From NCBI RefSeq assembly GCF_900091615.1, contig NZ_FMIA01000002.1, positions 2,294,001-2,358,000 on the forward strand: a DNA stretch of 64,000 nt, given 5' to 3'. The notes under the pieces are model-generated. The model was not told the DNA's origin and searched no databases. It saw only the letters and a list, made by a program, of their open reading frames with translations. This document shows positions 51,906-61,839 of this stretch, in pieces. A program made the position numbers and the translations under genes. Source of the DNA: Micromonospora yangpuensis. Its GTDB lineage: Bacteria; Actinomycetota; Actinomycetes; Mycobacteriales; Micromonosporaceae. How positions within the stretch are numbered: position 1 is the first letter of the stretch; each line of letters opens with the position of its first letter.

Positions 51906-53390
51906 TCAGCGGGACGGGCCGAACCAGCGGGACAACGCGTCGTCGAGACCGCCCGCGCCGGCACCGGTCGGTGCCAGCCAGGCGACGTAGCCGTCCGGGC
52001 GGACCAGCAGCGCGTCCAGCCCGGCGAGGGGCCCCTGCCCGCCGTCGGCGTGCGGGGTGGCCTGGACCGTGTCGACCCGGTCGGCCCAGCCGGTGGCGGC
52101 GGTCGCGGCGGCCTGGTCGTCGCCGAGGACGAACAGCACACCGCGCCCGCGGTGCAGCTGCTCGAAGGTCGAGGACTTGCCGTCGGCGCCGACCAGCTCC
52201 TGGTTGGGCAGTCGCCGGCCGAGCAGCGGGTGCTCGTCGGAGCCCACGTCGTAGCGGGTGTCCAGGCCGGTCACCATGCCGACCAAGTGCCGCTGGACCT
52301 CCGGGTACGCCACCAGCTCACCGAAGAGCTCCCGCAGCGGCTGCATCTGGTCGCCGCCCAGGTAGAGCCAGCGTTGGGCGAGGGTGTTGGCCACCACCCG
52401 GGCGTCGACCGGGTGCCGTTCGCTGTGGTACGTGTCGAGCAGCCCGGCCGGGGCGTACCCCTTGATCTCGGCGGCCAACTTCCACCCCAGGTTGACCGCG
52501 TCCTGCACCCCCGCGCTCATCCCCTGACCACCGATCGGCAGATGGATGTGCGCCGCGTCCCCGGCCAACAACACTCGACCCCGCCGGTACTCACTCGCCT
52601 GCCGGCTGGAGTCGGTGAACCAGCTGACCCAGAGCGGCCGGCCGCCGGAGATGTCCTCCCCGGTCAGCCGCTGGAAGGTCTCGGCGACCTGGGCGAAGGT
52701 CGGCGGCTCCGAGCTGCCCCGCAGGCCGGCGGAGTGCTCGTAGACGACTACCCGCTGGGCCACCGGACCGAGCGGCAGCACCATCACCATGCCGCCGGGC
52801 ACCCGCTCGCCCGAGAAGCGCAGCCGCAGGTCGCAGCCGGCCACGTCGGCCAGCCACATCTCCATCGTCGGCTCGGTGCCCGGGAAGTCGATCCCGGCCA
52901 GTTTCCGCGTCGTGCTGCGCCCGCCGTCCGCCCCGACCAGGTACTTCGCCCGCAGCCGGGTCGAGCCGTCCGGGGTGTTCACCTCGACCTCGACGCCGTC
53001 GGCGCCGGGGGAGATCCCGGTCACCTCGTGGCCCCGGCGGACCTCGGCGCCGAGCTCCGCGGCGCGCTGGGCGAGCACCCCCTCGGTACGCGACTGGGGA
53101 ATGCCCCGGGCCCCGTAGGAGCCCCCCTCGATCACCCGGTAGTCCAGCGGCACCCCACCGAAGTGGCCGAACGGGATCGTGCCCACCTCACCGAATCGCG
53201 CCAGCAGTCCACGCTGGTCGAACTCCTCGATGGTGCGGGCCGAGAATCCGAGCGCGCGGGATTGTTGCATTGGTTCGGTGAGCCGGTCCAGCACGATCGT
53301 CGAAACGCCGTTGAGGCGTAATTCCCCGGCGAGCATGAGGCCGGTAGGACCGGCGCCAACGATAATCACGTCCGCATCGAAACTGTCCAT
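51906..53390 (-). CDS. FAD-dependent aromatic hydroxylase (PgaE/JadH-like), second copy
   Basis: A 494-aa group A flavin monooxygenase: IIVGAGPTGLMLAGELR, VGADGGRSTTRKLAG and LLAGDAAHIHLPIGGQGMSAG. It resembles the enzyme at 39739 throughout and shares a 170-bp nearly identical DNA tract with it. In angucycline pathways PgaE/JadH-type enzymes hydroxylate C-12/12b and drive dehydration. Two copies may divide sequential hydroxylations. First gene of the minus-strand group monooxygenase, ABM oxygenase, cupin. Confidence 0.9.
   Translation of the reverse strand: MDSFDADVIIVGAGPTGLMLAGELRLNGVSTIVLDRLTEPMQQSRALGFSARTIEEFDQRGLLARFGEVGTIPFGHFGGVPLDYRVIEGGSYGARGIPQSRTEGVLAQRAAELGAEVRRGHEVTGISPGADGVEVEVNTPDGSTRLRAKYLVGADGGRSTTRKLAGIDFPGTEPTMEMWLADVAGCDLRLRFSGERVPGGMVMVLPLGPVAQRVVVYEHSAGLRGSSEPPTFAQVAETFQRLTGEDISGGRPLWVSWFTDSSRQASEYRRGRVLLAGDAAHIHLPIGGQGMSAGVQDAVNLGWKLAAEIKGYAPAGLLDTYHSERHPVDARVVANTLAQRWLYLGGDQMQPLRELFGELVAYPEVQRHLVGMVTGLDTRYDVGSDEHPLLGRRLPNQELVGADGKSSTFEQLHRGRGVLFVLGDDQAAATAATGWADRVDTVQATPHADGGQGPLAGLDALLVRPDGYVAWLAPTGAGAGGLDDALSRWFGPSR
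52425..52594 (-). repeat. 170-bp near-identical tract shared with the 39739 monooxygenase (copy 2)
   Basis: Reverse complement of 40535-40704 with two mismatches, in inverted orientation about 12 kb away. It encodes the FAD-binding GD-motif segment. Inverted copies could also permit inversion of the intervening 12 kb. Confidence 0.9.
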
Positions 53391-53513
53391 TTCGCCCTTC
53401 CGGCTGGTGTTTTCCCAAAGTATTGCGACGGGTTGTCAGCGCGGTAAAGGGGTGGGGCTACAGGACTGTGACAAGTACGTCAGATCTTCTACAGGAGAGC
53501 CGGTCGCAGTGGT

Positions 53514-53915
53514 TCACACGTTCAGGCTGCGTACCCTTTCGACCGCAATCTCCAGCACCACCCGGCCGGGCGGATCCGGCGGCAGGACCCGGTACCGTCG
53601 GGCGTAGCGACGGACCGCCTCGCGGACCCGGGCGTCGTCGGCCGAGACGGTGGCCGGACCCTCGAGGGTGGCCCAGCGGAATCCGACGGTCTGGCAGAGC
53701 ACCGCCCAGCCGCCGGGTCCGGCCGCGACGTTGCGGGCCTTGCGGGTGCTGGCCACGGTGAGCACCCGGGCCAGGCCGGCCCGGGGATCCCAGGTGAACC
53801 GCACCGGCACCACGTGCGGGCGGCCGTCCGGCCGCAGGGTGGTCACCGTGGCCAGGTGGTCCTCGGCCAGGAACGCCGTCACGGCGGGCGTCGACGACCG
53901 GTTGATCGGCTGCAT
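53514..53915 (-). CDS. PPOX-class flavin/F420-binding oxidoreductase
   Basis: A 133-aa split-barrel protein of the pyridoxamine-phosphate-oxidase/F420-dependent family. It has LATVTTLRPDGRPHVVPVRFTWD at the N terminus, then VASTRKARNVAAGPGGWAVLC and RWATLEGPATVSADD. Such proteins bind FMN or F420 and reduce quinones or enones. It may be a pathway reductase or a detoxifying quinone reductase. It is divergent from the JadR1-like regulator. The start at 53915 follows GGAAGGGAGC. Confidence 0.8.
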   Translation of the reverse strand: MQPINRSSTPAVTAFLAEDHLATVTTLRPDGRPHVVPVRFTWDPRAGLARVLTVASTRKARNVAAGPGGWAVLCQTVGFRWATLEGPATVSADDARVREAVRRYARRYRVLPPDPPGRVVLEIAVERVRSLNV

Positions 53916-54148
53916 CCTCGTGCTCCCTTCCGCGCCGGTCGCGACCGCCCAGGGCCCGCCGGCGACGTACCACTCGATCGCACCATTGTGGTGCCTCGGG
54001 TGCGGTACCGGACACTACGAACGTTCGTACAACAGACGAACGCCGAACCTGAAACAACCATTGAATCAGGTCTTCGGGCAGCGTCACGTCGGTACACTCG
54101 GGACGGTCGAATCCCATATTCCGCTCAATAGGACATCCTGGGGAACGC

Positions 54149-54904
54149 GTGAATGACAGATCGCACACTGCACTGGATTCCGGCGTCACGCTGAGCCCGC
54201 CGAGGTCGGTCACCGCGTTGCGGATCCTGGTGGTCGAGAACAACCTCCGTGACCTGGAGGCGCTCACCCGGGGCCTGCAACGGCACGGGCACGAGGTGCT
54301 CCAGGCGGGGACCGGCGGGGCGGCGTTGACCGCGTACCAGGACGCCGACCTCGTGCTGATCGACCTGGAGTTGACCGACCTGGACGGGCTGGAGGTCTGC
54401 CGGGCGATCCGGGGCGCCTGTGACATCCCGATCATCGCGGTGACCGCGCGGGGCACCGAGCTCGACCGGGTGCTCGGCCTGCAGGCCGGGGCCGACGACT
54501 ACATGGTCAAGCCGTACGGGTTCCGCGAGCTGATGGCGCGCATCGAGGCGGTCATGCGCCGGGTCCGGCCGCAACGGACCAACGGCAACGTGCTGCTGCA
54601 CGGGCCGCTGCGCATCGACGCCAGCTCCCGGGAGGTGAGCGTGCACGGCCGGCGGGTCGAGGTCACCCGCAAGGAGTTCGACCTGCTGTGCCTGCTCGCC
54701 TCGCACCCGGACACCGTCATCCCGCGCAAGCAGATCATGCACCAGGTGTGGGGCGACACCTGGTCGCGGCGGACCGTCGACACCCACGTCAGCAGCCTGC
54801 GCAACAAGCTGGGGTGCAGCAACTGGATCATCACCGTGCGCGGCGTCGGGTTCCGGCTCGGCACCGGTGAGGGTGCGGTCCGGCCGGCCACCTCCGACAT
54901 CTGA
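54149..54904 (+). CDS. Atypical OmpR-type response regulator (JadR1-like)
   Basis: A 251-aa regulator. The receiver domain (about 24-135) is atypical: the usual acidic pair is E30-N31-N32, though D72 (LVLIDLEL), T99 and K121 (MVKPYG) remain. The C-terminal winged helix contains RRVEVTRKEFDLLCLLASHP and RRTVDTHVSSLRNKLG. JadR1 of jadomycin is an atypical OmpR regulator that binds the end product rather than being phosphorylated, and homologues sit in most angucycline clusters. Its place upstream of the carboxylase/PKS operon suggests it activates that operon. The GTG start gives a ~20-residue extension; an internal start is possible. Confidence 0.85.
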   Translation: MNDRSHTALDSGVTLSPPRSVTALRILVVENNLRDLEALTRGLQRHGHEVLQAGTGGAALTAYQDADLVLIDLELTDLDGLEVCRAIRGACDIPIIAVTARGTELDRVLGLQAGADDYMVKPYGFRELMARIEAVMRRVRPQRTNGNVLLHGPLRIDASSREVSVHGRRVEVTRKEFDLLCLLASHPDTVIPRKQIMHQVWGDTWSRRTVDTHVSSLRNKLGCSNWIITVRGVGFRLGTGEGAVRPATSDI

Positions 54905-55093
54905 CCCGGATCTGACCGTCGGCTGACCCTCTCCCGCATGTCGCGTAACGGCTCTGCACAAACCTGACCGAAGCCTGAAACCCCATGTATTGAACGCTGA
55001 TGGTGGTTACCCGAACCTTGGTTACAGGATTCGTGGTCGCACTTCGGAAATTGATTCGAGGTGTCACCGCCGGGCCAGTCAGGAGATCGGGTA

Positions 55094-56836
55094 GTGCGTA
55101 AAGTGCTCATCGCCAACCGCGGAGAGATCGCCGTCCGCATCGCCCGGGCGTGCCGGGACGCCGGCCTCGACAGCGTCGCCGTCTACGCCGAGCCGGACCG
55201 TACCGCCCCGCACGTCCGGGCCGCCGACGAGGCGTTCGCCCTCGGCGGCGACACCCCGGCCACGAGCTACCTCGACATCGCCCGGGTGCTGCGGGCCGCC
55301 GCCGAGTCCGGGGCGGACACCGTCCACCCCGGCTACGGCTTCCTCTCCGAGCAGGCCGACTTCGCCCAGGCCGTCCTGGACGCCGGTCTGATTTGGGTCG
55401 GCCCGTCCCCGGAGGCGATCCGCTGCCTGGGCAACAAGGCCACCGCCAGGTGCCTGGCCGCCCGCGCCGGACTGCCGCCGCCACCGGGCACCCTGGAGCC
55501 GGTGCGCGGCCCGGCGGACGTGCTGGACTTCGCCCGGCAACACGGCCTGCCGGTGGCCATCAAGGCCGTCCTCGGCGGCGGCGGTCGGGGCATCAAGGTC
55601 GCCCGGACCCTCGACGAGATCCCACACCGGTACGACTCGGCGGTGCGCGAGGCGGTGGCCGCCTTCGGCAGCGGCGAGTGCGTGGTCGAACTCTTCCTCG
55701 ACCAGGCCCGGCACGTCGAGACCCAGTGTCTGGCCGACAGCCACGGCAACGTGGTGGTGGTCTCCACCCGCGACTGTTCGTTGCAACGTCGGCACCAGAA
55801 GCTGGTCGAGGAGGCACCGGCGCCGTTCCTCACCGACGACCAGGACCGCCGGCTGCGGGAGGCGTCCCGGGCGATCCTGCGCGACGCCGGCTACGTCGGC
55901 GCCGGCACCTGCGAGTTCCTGGTCACCGCCGACGGCGGGCTGCACTTCCTGGAGGTGAACACCCGGCTGCAGGTCGAGCACCCGGTCAGCGAGGAGGTGA
56001 CCGGGATCGACCTGGTCCGCGAGCAGCTGCGGATCGCCGAGGGGCAGCCGCTGGGCTACCCGGACCCGCCGGTACGGGGGCACAGCATCGAGTTCCGGAT
56101 CAACGCCGAGGACCCCGGCCGCGACTTCCTGCCCGCACCCGGCGTCGTGCGCGAGTTCCGGCCCCCGGCCGGCCCCGGGGTACGGCTGGACACCGGGATC
56201 GAGCCGGGTTCGGTGATCGGTCCGGCCTGGGACTCGCTGCTGGCCAAGCTGGTCGTCACCGGAACCACCCGGACCGAGGCGCTGCGCCGGGCCCGCCGGG
56301 CGCTTGCCGAGTTCACGGTGACCGGGGTGCCCACCACGATCGCCTTCCACCGGGCCGTGGTCGACGATCCGGACTTCGCCGGCGTGCCGATGCGGGTGCA
56401 CACCCGGTGGATCGAGTCCGCCTTCGACAACCAGATCCCGGCGTACCCGGTCGATGCCGCCAACGACGAGGACGCCACCGACCGCGGCTGGGAGACCGTC
56501 GTGGTGGAGGTCGGTCGGCGGCGCGTCGAGATCGCCCTGCCGGCGGACCTCACGCCGCGCCGACCGGCGGGCGTCGCCACGGTACGCCGCCGGTCCGCGC
56601 CGGCGACGCGGGCCGTCTCCGGTGACGTGCTGGCCGCGCCCATGCAGGGCACCATCGTCACCGTCGCGGTCGCCGAGGGCCAGTGGGTCCAGGCGGGCGA
56701 GCTGGTCTTCGTCCTGGAGGCCATGAAGATGGAGCAACCCGTCACCGCACACAAGGCCGGCACCGTGACCGGCCTGGACGTGGCCCCGGGCCGGCAGGTC
56801 ACCGCCGGCGCCGCGCTGTGCGAGATCAGAAGTTGA
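55094..56836 (+). CDS. Acyl-CoA carboxylase biotin carboxylase-BCCP subunit (JadJ-like)
   Basis: A 580-aa alpha subunit. It has a biotin carboxylase N-terminal domain ([22 protein letters not shown]), an ATP-grasp core ([28 protein letters not shown]) and a C-terminal biotinyl domain with EAMKMEQP (biotin Lys about 545). It carboxylates biotin for acetyl- or propionyl-CoA carboxylation; the carboxyltransferase subunit is not in the window. A cluster-borne copy (as JadJ in jadomycin) raises malonyl-CoA for the PKS. GTG 55094 has AGGAG eight bases upstream. Confidence 0.92.
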   Translation: MRKVLIANRGEIAVRIARACRDAGLDSVAVYAEPDRTAPHVRAADEAFALGGDTPATSYLDIARVLRAAAESGADTVHPGYGFLSEQADFAQAVLDAGLIWVGPSPEAIRCLGNKATARCLAARAGLPPPPGTLEPVRGPADVLDFARQHGLPVAIKAVLGGGGRGIKVARTLDEIPHRYDSAVREAVAAFGSGECVVELFLDQARHVETQCLADSHGNVVVVSTRDCSLQRRHQKLVEEAPAPFLTDDQDRRLREASRAILRDAGYVGAGTCEFLVTADGGLHFLEVNTRLQVEHPVSEEVTGIDLVREQLRIAEGQPLGYPDPPVRGHSIEFRINAEDPGRDFLPAPGVVREFRPPAGPGVRLDTGIEPGSVIGPAWDSLLAKLVVTGTTRTEALRRARRALAEFTVTGVPTTIAFHRAVVDDPDFAGVPMRVHTRWIESAFDNQIPAYPVDAANDEDATDRGWETVVVEVGRRRVEIALPADLTPRRPAGVATVRRRSAPATRAVSGDVLAAPMQGTIVTVAVAEGQWVQAGELVFVLEAMKMEQPVTAHKAGTVTGLDVAPGRQVTAGAALCEIRS

Positions 56837-56900
56837 CCCCCCACCACGCCAGCACGCCACCGCGCGCCCGTCGGGCCAGTCGACAGTGGAGGAAACACCG

Positions 56901-57230
56901 ATGCACAGCACCCTGATCGTGGCGCGGATGGACCTCGCGGCCCGCCGTGACGTCGCCGCGCTCTTCGCCGAGTTCGACGCCGGGGACATGCCGCACCTGA
57001 TGGGCACCCGTCGCCGGCAGCTCTTCGCCTACCGAGGGCTCTACTTCCACCTGCAGGACTTCGACGCCGACAACGGCGGTGAGCTGATCGAACAGGCCAA
57101 GACCGACAGGCGCTTCGTGCGGATCAGCGAGGACCTGAAACCGCACATCACCGCGTACGACCCGCAGACCTGGCGGTCCCCGGCGGACGCGATGGCCACC
57201 CGCTTCTACTCCTGGGAGGCGACGGCGTGA
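56901..57230 (+). CDS. TcmI-family polyketide cyclase
   Basis: A 109-aa ferredoxin-like-fold cyclase of the TcmI/SchA-CurD type ([37 protein letters not shown]). These enzymes fold and aromatise later rings of the poly-beta-ketone. GGAGG lies eight bases before ATG 56901. It overlaps KS-alpha by 4 nt (GTGA), the standard angucycline gene order. Confidence 0.92.
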   Translation: MHSTLIVARMDLAARRDVAALFAEFDAGDMPHLMGTRRRQLFAYRGLYFHLQDFDADNGGELIEQAKTDRRFVRISEDLKPHITAYDPQTWRSPADAMATRFYSWEATA

Positions 57231-58498
57231 CCGGCCGGCGGGCCGTCATCACCGGCGTCGAGGTCCTGGCCCCCGGTGGTACGGGAACCAAGAACTTCTG
57301 GAGCCTGCTGAGCGAGGGGCGCACGGCGACCCGGACGATCACCTTCTTCGACCCGACGCCGTTCCGCTCCCGGGTCGGCGCGGAGATCGACTTCGTCGCC
57401 GAGGAGCACGGCCTGGGCCCGCAGGAGGCCCGGCGGATGGACCGGGCCGCCCAGTTCGCGGTGGTCGCCGCCCGGGGCGCGGTGGCCGACAGCGGCATCG
57501 AGCTGGACGGGCTGGACCCGTACCGGATCGGGGTGACCGTGGGCAGCGCGGTGGGCGCGACCATGGGCCTGGACCAGGAGTACCGGATCGTCAGCGACGG
57601 CGGCCGGCTGCACCTGGTCGACCACGGGTACGCGGTGCCGCACCTCTACAACTACCTGGTGCCCAGCTCGTTCGCCGCCGAGGTGGCCTGGGCGGTCGGC
57701 GCGCAGGGCGCGTCCACTGTGGTCTCCACCGGCTGCACCTCGGGCATCGACGCGGTCGGCCACGCGGTGGAGCTGATCCGTGAGGGCAGCGCGGACGTGA
57801 TGGTCGCCGGCGCGTCGGACGCGCCGATCTCGCCGATCACCGTGGCCTGCTTCGACGCCATCAAGGCCACCACCCCCCGGATCGACCACCCCGAGCAGGC
57901 CTCCCGCCCCTTCGACGCCACCCGCAACGGGTTCGTCCTCGGTGAGGGCGCCGCGATGTTCGTGATCGAGGAGCTGGGTCACGCGCAACGGCGCGGCGCG
58001 CACGTCTACGCCGAGATCGCCGGGTACGCCACCCGCAGCAACGCGTACCACATGACCGGTCTGCGGCCGGACGGGGCGGAGATGGCCGAGGCGATCCGGG
58101 TGGCGCTCGACGAGGCCCGGATGAACGGCGAGCAGATCGACTACATAAACGCCCACGGCAGCGGCACCAAGCAGAACGACAGGCACGAGACCGCGGCGTT
58201 CAAGCGCAGCCTGGGCGAGCACGCGTACCGGACCCCGGTCAGCTCGATCAAGTCGATGGTGGGGCACTCGCTCGGGGCGATCGGCTCCATCGAGATCGCC
58301 GCCTCGGTGCTGGCCATGGAGCACCACGTCGTACCGCCGACGGCCAACCTGCGTCAGCGCGACCCCGAGTGCGACCTGGACTACGTGCCGCTGACCGCCC
58401 GCGACCACCGCACCGACGCGGTGCTCACCGTGGGCAGCGGCTTCGGCGGTTTCCAGAGCGCCATGGTGCTCGCCCGACCCGGACGGGAGCAGCGATGA
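57227..58498 (+). CDS. Type II PKS ketosynthase alpha subunit
   Basis: A 423-aa KS-alpha with active-site C170 in [10 protein letters not shown]310 in [11 protein letters not shown] and H347 in [11 protein letters not shown]. With KS-beta and ACP it forms the minimal PKS that condenses malonyl units, probably to a decaketide in an angucycline pathway. The number of extensions is inferred from the pathway type, not read from sequence. GTG start; coupled to both neighbours by 4-nt overlaps. Confidence 0.96.
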   Translation: MTGRRAVITGVEVLAPGGTGTKNFWSLLSEGRTATRTITFFDPTPFRSRVGAEIDFVAEEHGLGPQEARRMDRAAQFAVVAARGAVADSGIELDGLDPYRIGVTVGSAVGATMGLDQEYRIVSDGGRLHLVDHGYAVPHLYNYLVPSSFAAEVAWAVGAQGASTVVSTGCTSGIDAVGHAVELIREGSADVMVAGASDAPISPITVACFDAIKATTPRIDHPEQASRPFDATRNGFVLGEGAAMFVIEELGHAQRRGAHVYAEIAGYATRSNAYHMTGLRPDGAEMAEAIRVALDEARMNGEQIDYINAHGSGTKQNDRHETAAFKRSLGEHAYRTPVSSIKSMVGHSLGAIGSIEIAASVLAMEHHVVPPTANLRQRDPECDLDYVPLTARDHRTDAVLTVGSGFGGFQSAMVLARPGREQR

Positions 58499-59727
58499 CG
58501 ACCTCGGTGGTGGTGACCGGACTCGGCGTGGTCTCGCCGAACGGTCTGGGTACCCGGGACTTCTGGTCGGCCACCCGGCACGGCCGGGGCGGCATCGGGC
58601 CGGTCACCCGCTTCGACCCGAGCGGCTACCCGGCCCGGCTGGCGGGGGAGATCACCGACTTCGTCGCCGCCGACCACCTGCCCAGCCGGCTGCTGCCGCA
58701 GACCGACCGGATGACACAGCTGGCGCTGGTCGCCGCGGACTGGGCGCTTGCCGACGCCGGTGTGGACCCCGCCGCGCTGCCCGCGTACAGCATGGGGGTG
58801 ACCACCGCCAGCGCGCAGGGCGGCTTCGAGTTCGGCCAGCGCGAGCTGCGCAACCTGTGGAGCAAGGGCGGCCAGTACGTCAGCGCGTACCAGTCGTTCG
58901 CCTGGTTCTACGCGGTCAACAGCGGGCAGATCGCGATCCGCAACGGGATGAAGGGGCCCAGCGGGGTGGTCGTCAGCGACCAGGCAGGTGGCCTCGACGC
59001 GGTGGCCCAGGCCCGCCGGCAGATCCGCCGGGGCACCGACCTGATCGTCACCGGCGCGGTCGACGCCTCGATCTGCCCGTGGGGCTGGGTGGCCCAGCTG
59101 ACCAGTGGTCGGCTCAGCACCAGCGACGACCCGACCAGCGCGTACCTGCCCTTCGACGCCCGCGCCCGGGGACACGTGCCGGGCGAGGGCGGTGCCCTGC
59201 TGATCCTGGAGTCGGCCGAGGCCGCCCAGCGTCGCGGTGCCAAGGTCTACGGCCAGATCGCCGGCTACGGCGCCACCTTCGACCCCCGGCCTGGCAGCGG
59301 TCGGGAACCGGGGCTGCGCAAGGCCATCGAGCTGGCGCTGGCCGACGCGGAGCTGTCCCCGGCCAACGTGGACGTGGTCTTCGCCGACGCCGCCGCCGTG
59401 GCCGACCTCGACCGGATCGAGGCCGAGGCGATCCGGGACGTCTTCGGCCCGTACGGGGTCCCGGTCACCGCACCGAAGACCATGACCGGACGGCTCTACT
59501 CCGGCGCCGGCCCGCTGGACCTGGCCAGTGCCCTGCTGGCCATGGCCGAGGGGCTGATCCCGGCCACCCTGCACTCGGACCCGGCCAGCGACTACGAGGT
59601 GGACCTGGTCGTCGAGCAGCCGCGGGCCGCCCAGGTCTGCACCGCCCTGGTGCTCGCCCGCGGCCACGGCGGCTTCAACTCGGCGCTGCTGCTGCGCTCC
59701 GGCTACCCGCACCACGCCACCCGGTGA
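58495..59727 (+). CDS. Type II PKS ketosynthase beta subunit (chain length factor)
   Basis: A 410-aa KS-beta. The Cys is replaced by Gln: Q163 in [11 protein letters not shown], the CLF hallmark that allows decarboxylation of malonyl-ACP and priming. It pairs with KS-alpha and sets chain length. Its ATG overlaps the KS-alpha stop (ATGA). Confidence 0.96.
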   Translation: MTTSVVVTGLGVVSPNGLGTRDFWSATRHGRGGIGPVTRFDPSGYPARLAGEITDFVAADHLPSRLLPQTDRMTQLALVAADWALADAGVDPAALPAYSMGVTTASAQGGFEFGQRELRNLWSKGGQYVSAYQSFAWFYAVNSGQIAIRNGMKGPSGVVVSDQAGGLDAVAQARRQIRRGTDLIVTGAVDASICPWGWVAQLTSGRLSTSDDPTSAYLPFDARARGHVPGEGGALLILESAEAAQRRGAKVYGQIAGYGATFDPRPGSGREPGLRKAIELALADAELSPANVDVVFADAAAVADLDRIEAEAIRDVFGPYGVPVTAPKTMTGRLYSGAGPLDLASALLAMAEGLIPATLHSDPASDYEVDLVVEQPRAAQVCTALVLARGHGGFNSALLLRSGYPHHATR

Positions 59728-59767
59728 CGGCCCGCGCGCCGTACCCCCCGACGGAAGGTAGATCACC

Positions 59768-60046
59768 ATGACCCCACGCCAGTTCACCTTCGCCGACCTG
59801 CGCCGCATCCTGATCGAGGGCGCCGGCGAGGCCGAGGGCGTCCAGCTCGGCCAGGACAAGGTCGACGTGACCTTCGCCGACCTCGGTTACGAGTCCCTGG
59901 CCATGTTGGAGACCGGCAGCCGGATCGAACGGGAGTTCGGCGTCACCCTGGACGACTCCGAGGTGATCGACGCGGCTACCCCGGGTGACCTCATCGCGGT
60001 CGTCAACGCCCACCTGGCCGTACCGACGGCCGGCACCTCCGCCTGA
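59768..60046 (+). CDS. Type II PKS acyl carrier protein
   Basis: A 92-aa ACP with phosphopantetheine Ser43 in DLGYESLAMLE. It carries the growing polyketide for the adjacent KS-alpha/KS-beta. It is distinct from the two ACPs at 6.8-7.4 kb, which have the LDS-type motif and belong to another system. An AGGTAGATCACC leader precedes the ATG. Confidence 0.96.
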   Translation: MTPRQFTFADLRRILIEGAGEAEGVQLGQDKVDVTFADLGYESLAMLETGSRIEREFGVTLDDSEVIDAATPGDLIAVVNAHLAVPTAGTSA

Positions 60047-60074
60047 CCACCCGCCCACCGACAGGAGTCGCACC

Positions 60075-60860
60075 ATGTCACAGCACGCCCAGCGGGTCGC
60101 GGTCGTCACCGGGGCCACCAGCGGCATCGGGCTCGCCGCCGCCCGCCAGCTCGGCCGGCAGCACCACGCGGTCTTCATCGGCGCGCGGTCGGCCGAGAAC
60201 GTCGCCTCCACCGTCAAGCAGCTCACCGAGGAGGGCCTGACGGTCGGCGGTGCGGCCGTCGACGTCCGCTCCACCGAGAGCGTCACCGACTTCGTCGCCG
60301 CCGCGGTCGAGCGGTTCGGCAGCGTGGACGTCCTGGTCAACAACGCCGGCCGCAGCGGCGGCGGGGTCACCGCCGAGATCGCCGAGGAGCTCTGGCTCGA
60401 CGTGGTCGAGACCAACCTGAACAGCGTCTTCCGGGTCACCAAGGCGGTGCTCGGCACCGGCGGGATGCGGGAGCGCGGTTGGGGCCGGATCATCAACATC
60501 GCCTCCACCGCCGGCAAGCAGGGCGTGGTGCTCGGCGCGCCGTACTCGGCCTCCAAGCACGGCGTGGTCGGCTTCACCAAGGCGCTCGGAAACGAGCTGG
60601 CCCCCACCGGCATCACCGTCAACGCGGTCTGCCCCGGCTACGTCGAGACGCCGATGGCCCAGCGGGTCCGGCAGGGCTACGCCGCGGCGTACCAGACCAC
60701 CGAGGACGCCATCCTGGAGAAGTTCCAGGCCAAGATCCCGCTCGGCCGGTACAGCACCCCCGAGGAGGTCGCCGGCCTGGTCGGCTACCTGGCCTCCGAG
60801 CCGGCCGCCTCCATCACCTCGCAGGCGCTCAACGTCTGCGGTGGCCTCGGCAACTTCTGA
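60075..60860 (+). CDS. Type II PKS C-9 ketoreductase
   Basis: A 261-aa SDR closely resembling the ActIII/JadE group: TGATSGIG cofactor loop, NNAGRSGGG, Ser in NIASTAGKQG, YSASKHGVVGF (Tyr/Lys) and NAVCPGYVETPMA. It reduces the first-ring ketone of the nascent polyketide, setting the angucycline folding. ATG 60075 follows AGGAG. Confidence 0.95.
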   Translation: MSQHAQRVAVVTGATSGIGLAAARQLGRQHHAVFIGARSAENVASTVKQLTEEGLTVGGAAVDVRSTESVTDFVAAAVERFGSVDVLVNNAGRSGGGVTAEIAEELWLDVVETNLNSVFRVTKAVLGTGGMRERGWGRIINIASTAGKQGVVLGAPYSASKHGVVGFTKALGNELAPTGITVNAVCPGYVETPMAQRVRQGYAAAYQTTEDAILEKFQAKIPLGRYSTPEEVAGLVGYLASEPAASITSQALNVCGGLGNF

Positions 60861-60891
60861 CCCCACCCGCCGCACCGAGGGAGCCACCAGC

Positions 60892-61839
60892 ATGTCGCAG
60901 CCCGGTCCGCGTACCGTCGAACACGAGATCGCCGTCTCCGCACCCGCCGAGGCGGTCTACCGCCTGATCGCCGAGGTGGTCAACTGGCCGCGGATCTTCC
61001 CGCCGACCATCCACGTCGACCGGTTGGAGCACACCGACCGCGAGGAGCGGATCCGGATCTGGGCCACCGCCAACGGCGCGCCCAAGAGCTGGACGTCCCG
61101 CCGCGTCCTCGACCCCGACAACCTGCGAATCTCCTTCCGCCAGGAGGTCTCCACCCCGCCGGTGGCGGCGATGGGCGGCACCTGGCTCATCGAACCGGTC
61201 GACGCGACCGCCTGCCGGGTCCGGCTGTTGCACGACTACCGGGCCGTCGACGACGATCCGGCCGGGCTGGCCTGGATCGACGAGGCGGTGGACCGCAACT
61301 CCCGCAGCGAACTGGCCGCGCTGAAGACCAACGTGGAGTTCGCCACCGCCGCCGAGGAGGCGACCTTCTCCTTCGAGGACACCGTGTCGGTGGCCGGCTC
61401 GGCCAAGGACGTCTACGACTTCATCAACGAGGCGCACCTCTGGTCGGAGCGGCTGCCGCACGTGGCCGAGGTCCGCCTCGACGAGGAGACCCCGGGCCTG
61501 CAGACCCTGGAGATGCAGACCCGGGCCAAGGACGGCTCGACCCACCTGACCAAGTCGTACCGGGTGACCTTCCCGCACCACCGGATCGCGTACAAGCAGT
61601 TCACCCTGCCCCCGTTGATGAGCCTGCACACCGGGATCTGGACGTTCGCCGAGACCGACGAGGGCGTCGCGGCCACCTCGCAGCACACCGTCGTGATCAA
61701 CGCGGCGAACATCGCCCGGATCCTCGGGCCGCAGGCCACCCTCGCCGACGCCCGTCGCTACGTCCAGGACGCGTTGAGCACCAACAGCCGGGCGACCCTC
61801 GGGTACGCCCGGGACCACGCCGAGCGCAACCGGCCGTGA
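60892..61839 (+). CDS. Didomain aromatase/cyclase
   Basis: A 315-aa protein with two polyketide-cyclase (SRPBCC, helix-grip) domains: residues ~8-150 and ~160-300. It closes and aromatises the first ring of the KR-reduced chain, as other didomain ARO/CYCs do for reduced polyketides. ATG 60892 is preceded by GAGGGAG; an upstream in-frame GTG is rejected because it lies inside the KR gene. Overlaps the next gene by 4 nt. Confidence 0.94.
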   Translation: MSQPGPRTVEHEIAVSAPAEAVYRLIAEVVNWPRIFPPTIHVDRLEHTDREERIRIWATANGAPKSWTSRRVLDPDNLRISFRQEVSTPPVAAMGGTWLIEPVDATACRVRLLHDYRAVDDDPAGLAWIDEAVDRNSRSELAALKTNVEFATAAEEATFSFEDTVSVAGSAKDVYDFINEAHLWSERLPHVAEVRLDEETPGLQTLEMQTRAKDGSTHLTKSYRVTFPHHRIAYKQFTLPPLMSLHTGIWTFAETDEGVAATSQHTVVINAANIARILGPQATLADARRYVQDALSTNSRATLGYARDHAERNRP

